In this document: in pieces, positions 21,219-31,886 of the stretch
Layout: the number at the start of each line of letters is the position of its first letter
Position numbering within the stretch: the first letter of the stretch is position 1
Source of the DNA: Agapanthus africanus
Taxonomy: Eukaryota; Streptophyta; Magnoliopsida; Asparagales; Amaryllidaceae
Length of the DNA stretch: 64,000 nt
Reading direction: 5' to 3'
Assembly (NCBI GenBank): GCA_030015575.1
Contig: JASDDO010000018.1
Span: 379,683,908 to 379,747,907 of the forward strand
Made by a program: the position numbers and the translations under genes
Notes under the pieces: generated by a model
The model's database searches: none
The model's input: the letters and a program-made list of their open reading frames with translations, nothing else
Told to the model about the DNA's origin: nothing

Positions 21219-23292
21219 TGTTAGTGTATATGCCCCTAGAGGCCATTACTGTATCATACTAGTATGTATATTACTTAATGAAAGCTTGGGATATTTGCAG
21301 TTGTATAGACAATCTTGCTCAAAATGGTAGTATGCTACTTGGTTTGTTTCTACTTTAATATGTGCAGTGTTTCTTTTAGCATATCGCTTATACATATTAG
21401 TAGAGCCCTTAGGATCTTTGCTTGATTACCAGCGTTGTGATGGCAGTCACACTTGTGGGGGCTGGGTGATCTGCAAGCACATCCTTATACAAGTCCCTAG
21501 TCATAGGATTATCGAGACGGGGCATCGATACTCCAGAGCAAACTAGCGTATGCGCTTCTCATCCCAGCAGGGGAGATGGTCTGTCCCACAGCCATCAGTA
21601 CGTCATACTGGAGATAGTATGCGGGTGCTTGTTAGGTTACGAGTACACTGGACAGGACTCGTCGGGAACTGTTGGTTGTTACTATACCTATCGCCAGATA
21701 ACAGTTCCCAGGTGACAGGAATACAGCTTAGTCCTTCGACTTGACACTGCTACTTCGCCTTGAGTGTGTTCCCACTGTACTTTGATTACTACCTTACCAC
21801 AGCTCAAAAGAGTCGTGTAAACAGGTAATAGTTGGGTGCAGTCCCGAAGCACTTGGAGGCAGTAGCGGTTAGATAGGATTCGTCTCTCCCTGTATTGGGG
21901 GTTGATATCGCGCTGTGTCTAGAAGAGCCATTACACAAAGTCTCTGGCCAGGGCAAGCGAGATATACTGGTAGCGTTTCTAGTGTTATCTCAGGGTGTTC
22001 TGGGCTACACTCCGACACGACTTGTACCGCTATTAGGGGACTGACGTTTACCGCCCCCTAGGCCCGCCATGCGATACTCTCAAACGAACAGACCGGACTG
22101 TACGGAGATTGTCACATTCAGGCTCAGTAGGAGTTCGGATGGGTTTACCTCATCGGCCTTTTTATCGACATCTTCCTGGGGACCATTACGTACAGCTAGT
22201 GCCGCTTGCAGTCTGTGGTTAAACCTACTGCCAGCGTAGTGTCGAGTCTTTAGAGTCCCATACAGACAGTTTCCCTACACTGGGCGAAAGGTGTAGAAGC
22301 CGTATGGTTTTACGGCAAGGCTACGATCACTTACGTGCACTTGTGCGCGTATGCTGTTCGGGAAGGCAATGCTAGTGGGCTTTGGTTTAAGCCGGATCCT
22401 AATATTGTATGGATGGATTAGTTTTGTCTTTTGGGCATTCGCATTCTACGGAATGCGGATGTGGGTGTGTATGCACGGTTGTGAGGAGTGAAGAAGAAGG
22501 AAGTGCCTCATTAGGGTTTTTGACCGTTGGTTCGGTCAAAACCATTATGAGGTGAGGAAAATATTTACTATTCTTTGTAATGATAATTATGTTATGGCTA
22601 ATTTCTTTAACCTTTTGACCATGCTTGACCATGTTGACATTTTGACCATTGTTGACTTGGATCTTTCATGAGAACACTAGATTCTTCTTTTGCTTTTTGC
22701 TTTGGATTTGATTTGAAATGATAATGGTCAAATCAATGTAGCCATCAACTTTATCATGATAAGAGATTAGTAATTATTTGGTTGATGTATCATTATCTCT
22801 TGCTCATTCTCTCTCTTCAAGAGTGAGCTCCCATGGTTCCTCCTCCTTCTTCCTCTTCTTGATTTTTCTATAGCTCTCATGTGTTGAGAAAAATAGAAAC
22901 AAAATAGACAAACAAATCCTCCACCAACTTATACACCATCTAGGACATCAGAAATAGCAAACTTGTTGCCCTAGTTACCTCGGCTTGAGGTGGAGCTCGG
23001 ATTACAAACTCTCGGGTGGATCGTCTTCGACTCAAGGAGGCCGCAGAGGCAACCAAGATCCGGATCGATCCTCGGAGCTTGCATAGACGAGGAGGACAGC
23101 GGAGAGAAGACCCGAAGGACTTGGTTCGTGAGGTATAATCTCTTGAGCATAGTAGATAGAAGCTCTTGAAGTTTGTTAGCAATGGTTTGGCAAAGATCCT
23201 CCAGTTTTAGTCCATGTTACATTGTGTTAAAAATTTGATTTTTACCTATTCCTCCTCCCCGTAAGCACCGGGATGGGTAACGTGGACTTACA
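21219..23292 (+). repeat. 3' LTR of Copia-A
   Basis: 2074 bases from TGTTAGTG to ACTTACA, followed by TTTAT. It is uninterrupted and serves as the reference for the empty Athila-1 site in the 5' LTR. Only scattered differences from the 5' copy are visible. It contains no gene. Confidence 0.92.
22506..22657 (+). promoter_or_regulatory. Hairpin and TTGAC cluster, 3' LTR copy
   Basis: The hairpin (22506-22552) is unchanged from the 5' LTR. Five TTGAC cores follow, at 22615, 22625, 22634, 22642 and 22652; the sixth has become TTAAC. Confidence 0.5.
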
Positions 23293-23297
23293 TTTAT

Positions 23298-23671
23298 AAC
23301 ACCCATTCTTGATCTCATTGCATATAGGTAGATACTTTTGATCCATGTTTTCTACATAATTGCAGGTTAGAGGTTCTCAGTCCAAAAAAATGAAAATCAT
23401 GAACAATCATGATAAATTCAGGACAACTGCCAACAACAGATAAAAATACGGGTTCTGCCCATCATCCGTCAGGTGCCGCTTACCAGTTCAGGAGACCAAG
23501 GTCAAGTAAGGGTCATTCAAGCATAAAGCACGAGAGAGACAGCAAAAGAATCAAGTTGACAACGCTGAGCTCAAGAAAATTAAGGCACAAAGTCCACACA
23601 TTTTCATGTTTTGGACTGTTGAAAATCTAGGAGTAAAATGGAATGATTCTACAAATACAAGTGCACTAAAC
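23298..23671 (+). repeat. Middle piece of the Athila-3 3' LTR
   Basis: This single-copy stretch between Copia-A and Copia-B is bounded by their target duplications (TTTAT on the left, TAAAC on the right). I see no gene; a 73-codon frame at 23409 has no recognisable features. Confidence 0.65.
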
Positions 23672-25881
23672 TGTTAGTTATATGTATGCCCTAGAGGCCA
23701 TTACTGTACATAAGATGTATATTGTAGTGGATACTGGGACATATATAGGGAGGACTTTCTTGCTCGACATGATAGTATGCTATCTGGTTGCTCTTTATCT
23801 TAACGTGTAAACTGATTGTCTCTCTGTTACATGTTGGTAAAGCCCTTAGGATGTGTACTTGACTACCTGGACTATGATGCGGATCATACTAGTGGAGACA
23901 TGGTAGTCCATAAGTACATCCTTCAAGGTCCCTAGTCGTGGGTGTATCGAGACGGGGCATCGATATACCAGAGTAGACTAGCGTATACCTTCTCGACCCA
24001 TACAGATGGGCGATGGATGATCCCATATCCATTGGTGTTTGACATCAGAGATGATATACGGGTGCTCAGTAGAGACTGGGTACACTGGACGGACTCGCCG
24101 AGAACTCCCAGATGGTATTATACCTTACGTCAGATGGCAGTTCTCTGGTGACACTGGTACAGAGTAGTCTGTTGATCCGAGATCATCATAGAGTCTTGTG
24201 TGATTCCCACTGTGCTTTGATTTCCACCTTACCATGTCCAAAAGGGCATGCAAAACGGTGGTTTTTGGATACAGTCCCGAATTATATGGAGGCAATGAGC
24301 GATAGGAGGGGATTCGTCTCTCCCGGTATAGGGAGTTGATGTTGCGCTGTGCTCGATTGGCTATAACCTGAAATCCCTGGCCAGAGTTGCTGAGATTTAC
24401 TGGTAAGTGTTACCAGTAGTTTCTCGAACTGTTATAGACCTCATATCGACACGACTTATCGAGCTATTGGGGTCTGACGTTTACCACCCCTAAGCGAGAT
24501 ATGCGACATATCAGACGACGAGACCGGACTATACGGTAAGTGTTACCGGTTGGATTCACAGGAGTGTGAGGGGGCTTGCTCGTTGATCTTCTGATCGCTC
24601 AATACCCGGGTGGCCGTTACGTTTAGCAGACCGCTTGAGGCTTGTGGGTGTTTGATATGATCATCACCTGCTGCCGGCGTATTGACGAGTCTTTAGAGTC
24701 CTACACAGAGGTTTCCTGGCTCAAGCGAAACGAAATAGGAGCGCATATGAGATATGTACGGGACCGAGAATAATACTAGTATGTGATACTGTATTCTATT
24801 CTCGCGATTTGTATCATTGGACGGTTATATAAGATATAGCCGGATTACCGAATCAAGTGTTGATTCGATACATTGATACACTTGATATTAGTCGGTTATA
24901 TGCGATATGACCGGATCATTAAATCAAGTGTTGATTTAATAATTTAATGTATAATTATATATTTGATATTTTACTTTACATTAACTAGTATTTGTTCACT
25001 TAAGATGGATTTTCTCACTTGATGTGCACAAGTAGTATATGTGATATATTTTTGTGCACTAGATTGTATCATGTTTGATGATACATGCAAACTTGGGTGT
25101 GTGTTTACTTTAAACCATGTTTAGGTTAATGGTTAGGGTTTTAACTTAATTATTTATTTTATTCATTTATTTTTGGGCAAGAAATAAAATGGTGGCTTCT
25201 TTTGGTTTTTACTTGAAGCTTCATGAAGCTTTGAAAAGTCTTGACCATTTTGTTTCTTTCCTTAACCTAACCATTCACCTAAACCCCAGTTTATTCTCTA
25301 CATGTGTTAAACTCACCCATGGTTGCATTATGATAAGGCTTCACTTGATTTTCTATTTTGATAATTCTTTTCCATTCTTTTCTTCTTCATCTTCTTCATG
25401 AAAAGAAGAAAGCTTGCTAGAAAATTTCAAGTGTTGAAATCAAGTGAGAAATCCAATTCTAAAGTGAACCCACTTCCTATTTTTTCATCCTCTACCACTT
25501 GCCATGTTGTATAGGGTGTTTTGTTCACAAGTTTTATGACCTAGTGAAGATGGAGCTTGAGTTAGAGTTGCCTCGACGTAGATCATCTTCGGCATCGAAG
25601 TCAACGACCTAGCCCGCTCATTTCCCCGATGAAACCATCGCTAGAGTCCCGGATCCCGGTGATCGCAGCGAAGGGTCGTCATCACGGAGCTAAAGAAGTG
25701 GTGGACTGGATCTACAAATGTTGTATTTCCATTCACTTAGGAGTTAAGGTGTTAACTTGTTGTTGTTTCGCCTTTACCTCTAGTAATCGATCAAGTTTAG
25801 GGTTTCTCGGCACAAGAAAAATTTGAATTTGGAATGGTTGATGCCTTGTGGAACCTCTTGAGTGTGCCTAGGAACCCTATA
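23672..25881 (+). repeat. 5' LTR of Copia-B
   Basis: 2210 bases from TGTTAGTTATATG to CCCTATA, where other family members end CCCTACA. The 3' LTR is 43 bases shorter, mainly through a deletion near 43438 that removes the equivalent of about 24634-24674. Small open frames inside are chance. Confidence 0.9.
24822..24941. other. Array of short dyads in the Copia-B LTR
   Basis: Two related units each contain a GGTTATAT-type imperfect dyad followed by a tighter one. The tight dyads are CGAATCAA-GTG-TTGATTCG (24849-24867) and TTAAATCAA-GTG-TTGATTTAA (24919-24939). The arms differ but each pairs with its partner. Equivalent arrays lie in the Copia-C LTRs (30573-30690 and 38963-39082) and in the solo LTR (about 54135-54223). 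Confidence 0.65.
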
Positions 25882-25882
25882 G

Positions 25883-25894
25883 TGGTATCAGAGC
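25883..25894 (+). other. Primer-binding site of Copia-B (initiator tRNA-Met)
   Basis: TGGTATCAGAGC, one base after the LTR end. Confidence 0.92.
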
Positions 25895-26083
25895 CTAGCT
25901 AGAGCCTTAGGCAAAGTGTAGACGAATTTAGAGATCCGATCAAACCCCGAAACCCCGATCAAAACCCTTCTCTGTACATTTTTTCAAACTGTGGATTTTT
26001 GTGAATTAAAAATTCTAAGAAAATTAAGCAGGAAAATCTAAGAATTACTGTGAAGTATGGACCTCTAACTCAAAAATTTGACA

Positions 26084-26124
26084 GCGGAACCGCGGCCAAA
26101 CCAAGGGTTTGGCGGCGGTTCCGC
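26084..26124. other. GC-rich hairpin in the Copia-B leader
   Basis: GCGGAACCGCGGCCAAACC (26084-26102) pairs with GGTTTGGCGGCGGTTCCGC (26106-26124) with one mismatch and a three-base loop. The basal half is shared with Copia-C. The apical half differs from Copia-C in sequence but still pairs. Confidence 0.8.
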
Positions 26125-26754
26125 GGCCAAAATTGTGAATTAGTCCCTGGAACTTCATATATTTATTCTTAGGTCCTTTCTTGTCATTTTTTTGTGGGAA
26201 TTTTTTAATTTCACTCAAGTGTTGAGTTTTTAGGGTTTTATTAGGGACTCGTTAATTCGATCGGATAATTTAATTTCGTTTATGTTTTTCCGGATATTTT
26301 AGAAACTGTTAAAAAGTTCGACCGGGTATCAATAACTCACTTTTTCCCCTGCCGGGAAATTTCCAAGTGTTGGATTTTTCCGTGGTTTAAGAACGTTCTA
26401 AGTAGTGCAAGTAACGCGATGGACCCTCTAGAAGACAACAAATCTTAACCCGATTATGTGACCGTCTTGAACTGCCCTTTGAACCTTAGGGTTTGGGGCA
26501 GTACGGCGTGCCACATGTGAGGCGTTGGCTTTACCCTTCTACGGCTGGATCGTTGGTACTGTGGCATGAAGTGGATATTTTTAAACTTATTTCATGTGTT
26601 GAGCTGTTTCGGGAAAACTTGGGTGTTTGATTGTTCGATTGGAAAGTTTAACATTTTCTATTTACCTGGAATATGATACAATATTTGGAATCCACATGTA
26701 GTTATGAGATAACTGAATGAATGTTATAAACATAGCAGTTTAGTCTCACTTGAT

Positions 26755-27034
26755 CGGTTGCCACGGAATTTTGATGCGATCAAAAGTCCGTCGCAATCAC
26801 GTAGCGTACGCGAATACTCGCCGGATAAACTTAATAGACAGCCATGCCCCATAGCCCCGACCAAGTGACTATAGGAGAACCCCGTCGCCGAAAACATCCG
26901 TTCGGGTGCTCAAGGCAGCGGTGTTCCGCCTTAGTGCACTTCGTCGACGGCATCGGGGGTGCGGCCGTCTACTGAAGTTTGCGATGAGCATTCGATCTGG
27001 ATGTCGGGAATCTTGTTGAATTACCCAACTTGAT
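26755..27034 (+). other. 280-base segment unique to the Copia-B leader
   Basis: Copia-C reads TCTCACTTGATATTGAAAAG where Copia-B has this extra segment between two ACTTGAT repeats (26748-26754 and 27028-27034). The segment is GC-richer than its surroundings. Either Copia-C lost it by recombination between the short repeats or Copia-B gained it. I do not recognise its content. Confidence 0.7.
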
Positions 27035-28393
27035 ATTGAAAAGAGTTTTCGATAATGAGACTAAAATGCGGGGTTTATAATTGTTAGGCATGCGATGTCT
27101 AAGGAATTCATTTGGTTAGGCATGCGATGTCTAAGAAGGTTGCGGATTCCAACTGTTGTAGTTTTACACTTTCTTTTCTGTGACCGTAAGTGTAATATGT
27201 GATATCGCCGGTTTCGTTGCTATATATCAACGACAATTGGGATGCGCATATTTACTTACGTTGATGACATGTGATGTTATGTGTTGCTGGATATGTTATA
27301 TTGGATCGTCGTGTTTGAATAGCCGGGGTTTTTTTATGTGAGATGAGTGTTTTTCATTTTCATTCATATAAAAACTTGTATGTAATATTCTTTTATTGGG
27401 GCACTTCCAGGTTGCAGAAGATGTCACCGTTGATGTATATTATTTACTTTTCCGCACTAGGATAGACCCAAGGAGGAGGGCACAAGTAACCGGGTTCTGG
27501 AGTCCAGTGGGAGACCAACTCGAGGAGTCGAGTCTGGGTCTCCTAACTCTAGAATTGGTAGGACTGCTTGCCGCTCTCGTAGGGGTCTAGGGGTGTGGGT
27601 TTGGCTATTCATCGCGACCGTGGAATCCGTGTTTTATACTGGCTCGTATTGAAAACACGGACGTCCTAGTATATCCAATATTTCATATGATATTTTTTCT
27701 GCTGTGTTATCTGTGATGTGATCATGTGATATGTTCAGATAGATATTATATATAGTATATATGATATATTATATAGACGTTACTTATGTTTTACACCCGC
27801 GCTAGCCCTGCCCCGCTCTGCCGTTAGTCACCTAACCTAACGGTGCACGAGGGGACATCGAGGCGAATGCGGATGGCATAAGTGTACGTCGTATTTATCT
27901 GTGATGTTTAGGTGACTTAAATGATGGGACTTCATTAATATGATTAATGAAAGAAAAAGAAACCTAAAAGATGTTGTGGAATCGTATTTTCAAAAACAGG
28001 TAGGTACAGTTCTTGCTTTGCATCGCGGTGTTCCTTGTAGAACATCCTGCACCTAATTCGATAAGGAAAGGGCCGAGATTTCTTCACCGGGAGTGACCTC
28101 TTCAGAAATAACTGGCAGATGCTACACCCCTCGGTTTGTCTTTTGATTGCTTCTATAGTTTTTGCTTTGCACAGCGGTATATATGATATATCCTGTACCT
28201 TATTCGATGAGTAAAGGGCCGACGATCCCTTCACCGGGAGTGACCCCTTTAGCAAAACTAGAAAAGCCTCAAAAGCACTCCATTTTAAAATCATTTGATT
28301 CTACAACGATATCAAGTTCATTATGCAATAGGTTTTTAGAAAAACCTGTCGTAGCCCTCCGTCATTTCAGATAAGTCCTACTTAGTATTCGTG

Positions 28394-28603
28394 CTACGTT
28401 TGTTGACCTCCGTCAAGGCGTAGTGTGCGGTAGCTAACTAGTATTTATCTGCTTATACATATGATGCAGATTGGGTTAGGGTAGTCGTACGGCCTTGTTG
28501 ACTTCCGTCAAGGGTCGTGCGGGTGGGTTTGATTCAATCAAGAAATGACAGGTTGAACTTGACTAGTAGCCTATGGTTTGTTGACCTCCGTCAAGGTCAT
28601 AGG
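28394..28603 (+). other. Three serial hairpins in the Copia-B leader
   Basis: Outer stems are CTACG/CGTAG (28394-28423), GTACG/CGTGC with one wobble (28487-28520) and CCTATG/CATAGG (28570-28603). Each encloses TTGACCTCCGTCAAGG or a close variant. The first stem differs from Copia-C (CTGCG/CGCAG) by a matched pair of changes. Confidence 0.7.
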
Positions 28604-28815
28604 GTGCTAGGGGCAAAATTATCAGGAATTTCAAGTGTTGAAATTTGCAATGAGATTGCATACCTTCTATGAGATAGTTGGATCCCGATACCCACTGTGA
28701 GTAATTGTTACTCCTGGGAGAGTTTTACACTTTACAATTAGCCGATCTAGTAGGTGTCTAGAAAGGTGTCAACGGGGTTACGCCTCTGGGAAAACGAGGT
28801 TTACTGTAATTAGGT

Positions 28816-28831
28816 CCGTGCGAAAGCACGG
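28816..28831 (+). other. GNRA-type hairpin in the Copia-B leader
   Basis: CCGTGC-GAAA-GCACGG is a perfect six-base-pair stem with a GAAA loop, flanked by AGGT and ACCT that can extend it. Copia-C has the same hairpin at 34288-34301; Copia-A has lost it. Confidence 0.6.
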
Positions 28832-29045
28832 GGAACCTCCCTCAAAGTACCGACACTGGCCTGGCTGAAAAATTGGCGAACTTGTAGCATGTAATTAATC
28901 CCGGCTAGTCTTTCCTTTTAGGGTTTGAAGGAAGATTTGATAAAAACAGTGGGAGCCATCCTGATTAGATAAAATAATAACCAATCTGATCTTGCAAGAG
29001 CGCACGCAGAGTGTTTTCTTCTCTCTCTCTCTCCTGGTAGCGACC

Positions 29046-29410
29046 ATGTCACGCCTTAATCAAGATAATAATACGGATGTATTGACCGAACCCGCTTGCT
29101 ATACTGAGCTGGGGAACGTTGGTCCCGCTCCAACTTATAATTGTTATAAGACAGAGCAGGAAATAGAGGAATACCTGAATTCCTATGCCGCCCAAACGAA
29201 GAAAGTGCATATGATGCATCTCCTTCGGGTGTGTTCATTACAAAGAACTGTTTCTCTGTATCCTCTATGTCCTGGGTATTTGATACCGGATCAGGATCCC
29301 AGATATGTAATCTGTTACATAGGGCTACAGAAAGGTAGAGAACTGAGAACGGGTGATAAGTTTCATGAGACAGAAAATGGTGCAAGTGTTGCAGCCAAGT
29401 CTGTTGGTCA
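29046..29410 (+). pseudogene. Copia-B pol, 5' part (leader peptide and protease)
   Basis: The frame starts ATG at 29046 in the same context as Copia-C (GCGACCATG) with MSRLNQDNNTDVLTEPACYT. One base is missing near 29210 relative to Copia-C, which shifts the frame. In the correct downstream frame the protease site WVFDTGSGSQIC is present with the Asp-Thr-Gly triad intact, but a stop follows soon after (AERxSTOP type). The gene is cut at 29410 by Copia-C and resumes at 40041. There is no gag domain or zinc knuckle upstream of the protease. Confidence 0.75.
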
Positions 29411-31642
29411 TGTTAGTTGTATGTATGCCCTAGAGGCCAGTATTGTACAGATCATGTATATTATATTGGATGCTTGGACATAAATAGAGATGACTATCTT
29501 GCTCGATATGATAGTATGCTATCTGGTTGCACTTTATCTTAACATGTACACTTGTCTCTTTAAACTGTCTTAAAGTTACATGTTGGTAAAGCCCTTAGGA
29601 TGTGTACTTGAATACCTGTACTATGATAGAGATCATACTAGTAGGGACATGGTAGTCCATAGGTACATCTTTCAAGGTCCCTAGTCGTGGGTGTATCGAG
29701 ACAGGGCATCGATATACCAGTGTAGACTAGCGTATATGCTTCTCGACCCATGAGATGGGCGATGGATGATCCCATATCCACTGGTGTTTGACATCAGAGA
29801 TGGTATACGGGTGCTCAGTGGAGACTGGGTACACTGGACGGATTCACCGAGAACTCCCAGTTGGTATTATACCTCACGTCAGATGGCAGTTCTCAGGTGA
29901 CACTTGTACAGGTTAGTCTGTAGACCCGAGATCGTCATAGAGTCTTGTGTGATTCCCACTGTACTTTGATCTCTATCTTACCACGTCCATGAGGGCGTGC
30001 AAAACGGTGGTCTTTGGGTACAGTCCCGAGTCACATGGAGGTAATGAGCGATAGGAGGGGTTTCGTCTCTCCCGGTATTGGGGGTTGATGTTGCGCTGTG
30101 CTCGATTGGCCGTAACAGGGAAGTCTCTGGCCAGGGCTGATCAGAGATTTGCTGGTAAGTGTTACCAGTAGTTTCTCGACCCGTTATGAGCCTCATATCG
30201 GCACGCCTTATCTGTTATTGGGGTCTGACGTTTACTACCCCTAGACTTGATATGCGACATATCAGACGAACAGACCGGACTGTACGGTAAGTGTTACTGG
30301 TTGGATTCACAGGAGTGTGAGCGAGCTAGCTCGTCGATCTTCTGATCGCTCAATACCCGGATGGCCGTTACGTTTAGCAGACCGCTTGCGGCTTGTGGGT
30401 GCTTGATATGATCATCATCTGCTGCCGGCGTATTGACGAGTCTTTAGAGTCCTACACAGAGGTTTCCTGGCTCAAGGGAAACGAAATAGGAGCGCATATG
30501 AGATATGTGCAGGACCGAGAATAATGCGTGTATATGATACCGTATTCCATTCTCGCGATGAATGCATCAATTGGTTATATGCGATATAACCTAGATATCG
30601 AATCAAGGATTGATTCGATAAGCCGATACATAGGATACTAGTCGGTTGTATGCGATATGTCCGGATCGTTAAATCAAGTGTTGATTTAATGATTTAATGT
30701 ATAATTATATATTTGATATATTACTTTGCATTAACTAGTATTGGTTCACTTTAAATGGATTTTCTCACTTGATGTGCAAGTTGTATATGTGATATACTTT
30801 TGTGCACATGTTTGTATCATGTTTGATGATACTTGCTCATTTGGTTAAGTGTAAAGAATTAAACCTTGGTTAAGTAAACGGTTAGGGTTTTTATTTATTC
30901 ATTCATTTATCTTTTTAATTTGGATTAAAAAGAAATTGCAAAAGAAAACAAAATGGTTGCTATCATTCTTGAAGCTTGTTGAAGCTTCATGAAGCTTTGA
31001 CCAAAGTGACCATTTTGTCTTCATGCCTAACCCTAACCATTCATCTAACCTTAGTCAATTCTCTACACCTAACCATGGTTCATATTATGATAAGTATTCA
31101 TTTCTTTTGCATTTTAAAAAAAGAGATACTTATCATATCTTTTCTTCTTCTTCATCATCTTCATCAAGAAGGAAAGCTTGTCTTCATCAATGGCATCTTG
31201 AGCAAAAGTGTGAGAAATCCAATTCTAAAGTGAACCCAACTCCTATTTCTTCACCTCTACCTCTTGCCAAGTAGTATAGGGTGTTTTCTTCACAAGTTTC
31301 ACAACTTGGTGAAGTTGGAGCTTGATCTTGTGTAACCTCGACGTAGATCATCTTCGGCATCGTAGCCGACGACTTGTCCGCTCATTTCTCCGATGAAGCC
31401 GATGCTAGAGTCCGAGATCCGACTAGGACAGCGAGAGGACGTCTACGTGGAGCTAAGAAAGTGGAGAACCGGATCTACAAAGGTTGTAGCTTCTCACTTA
31501 TAGTTAAGATGTTAACTAGCTTTACTTTTCGCCTAAAATTCTAGTTAACAATCCGTATTAGGGTTTCTCGGCACTCGTAAAATTTGAAATTGGCATGGTT
31601 GATGCCTTGTGAGACTTCATTAGCGTGCCTAGGAACCCTACA
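29411..31642 (+). repeat. 5' LTR of Copia-C
   Basis: 2232 bases from TGTTAGTTGTATG to CCCTACA. It carries the dyad array, including GGTTATAT-GCG-ATATAACC at 30573-30591, CGAATCAAGGATTGATTCG at 30599-30617 and a TTAAATCAA-GTG-TTGATTTAA dyad near 30670. Overlapping 80-codon frames near 31000-31270 recur in the 3' LTR only because the LTRs are copies. Confidence 0.93.
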
Positions 31643-31643
31643 G

Positions 31644-31655
31644 TGGTATCAGAGC
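31644..31655 (+). other. Primer-binding site of Copia-C (initiator tRNA-Met)
   Basis: TGGTATCAGAGC, one base after the LTR end. Confidence 0.93.
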
Positions 31656-31845
31656 CTAGCTAGAGCCTTAGGCGATGCTTAGACGATTTTTGAAACCCGA
31701 TCGAACCCGAAACCCTATATTTTTCACGCTCTCTGGACTTTTTCTAAAAACTGGGTTTTTTCCAGACTAAAAATGCTTAAAAAATTCAGCAGGGAATTCT
31801 AAGAATTACGGTGCAAATTTTTCCAAGAGATCAGTTCAAAGCGCG

Positions 31846-31886
31846 GCGGAACCGCGGCAGAAGCCTGGCTTCTGCGGCGGTTCCGC
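31846..31886. other. GC-rich hairpin in the Copia-C leader
   Basis: GCGGAACCGCGGCAGAAGCC (31846-31865) pairs with GGCTTCTGCGGCGGTTCCGC (31867-31886) with a single mismatch. It begins 202 bases after the primer site start. The apical arm (CAGAAGCC/GGCTTCTG) replaces CCAAACC/GGTTTGG of Copia-B with pairing kept. Confidence 0.82.

Larger units (their letters stand above)
4206..23292 (+). mobile_element. Copia-A: Angela-type Ty1/copia element with Athila-1 nested in its 5' LTR
   Basis: This is a complete element by structure. The 5-bp target duplication TTTAT lies at 4201-4205 and 23293-23297. LTRs open TGTTAG and end TTACA, followed by an iMet primer site, a long leader, decayed gag-pol and a polypurine tract. 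With the nested Athila-1 (5795-15052) and its CTCAT copy removed, the 5' LTR is 2074 bases, exactly the length of the 3' LTR. The Angela assignment rests on the LTR start (TATGCCCCTAGAGGCC type), the gag block FARYETSNELL and the RT/RNase H sequence. Frameshifts and stops in gag-pol plus a deleted integrase residue make it non-autonomous. Confidence 0.92.
25895..29045 (+). other. Copia-B 5' leader, non-coding
   Basis: About 3.1 kb without a conserved open frame. It aligns along most of its length with the Copia-C leader (31656-34516), including a duplicated GTTAGGCATGCGATGTCTAAG unit (27081 and 27114) and a tandem duplication with a period near 149 bases (from 28014 and 28163). It has one 280-base segment absent from Copia-C. 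The pyrimidine run before the ATG ends CTCCTGGTAG, so the splice-acceptor-like CAG of Copia-C is lost. Confidence 0.75.

Noticed and set aside
29046..29483. Possible novel 163-codon gene starting upstream of the Copia-C insertion
   Set aside because: It is the frameshifted 5' end of Copia-B pol running into the Copia-C LTR. The protease motif is in another frame.
30976..31274. Two overlapping frames of about 85 codons in the Copia-C 5' LTR that recur at 39369-39667
   Set aside because: They recur only because the LTRs are copies of each other. They are low-complexity Ser/His-rich translations without a family match.
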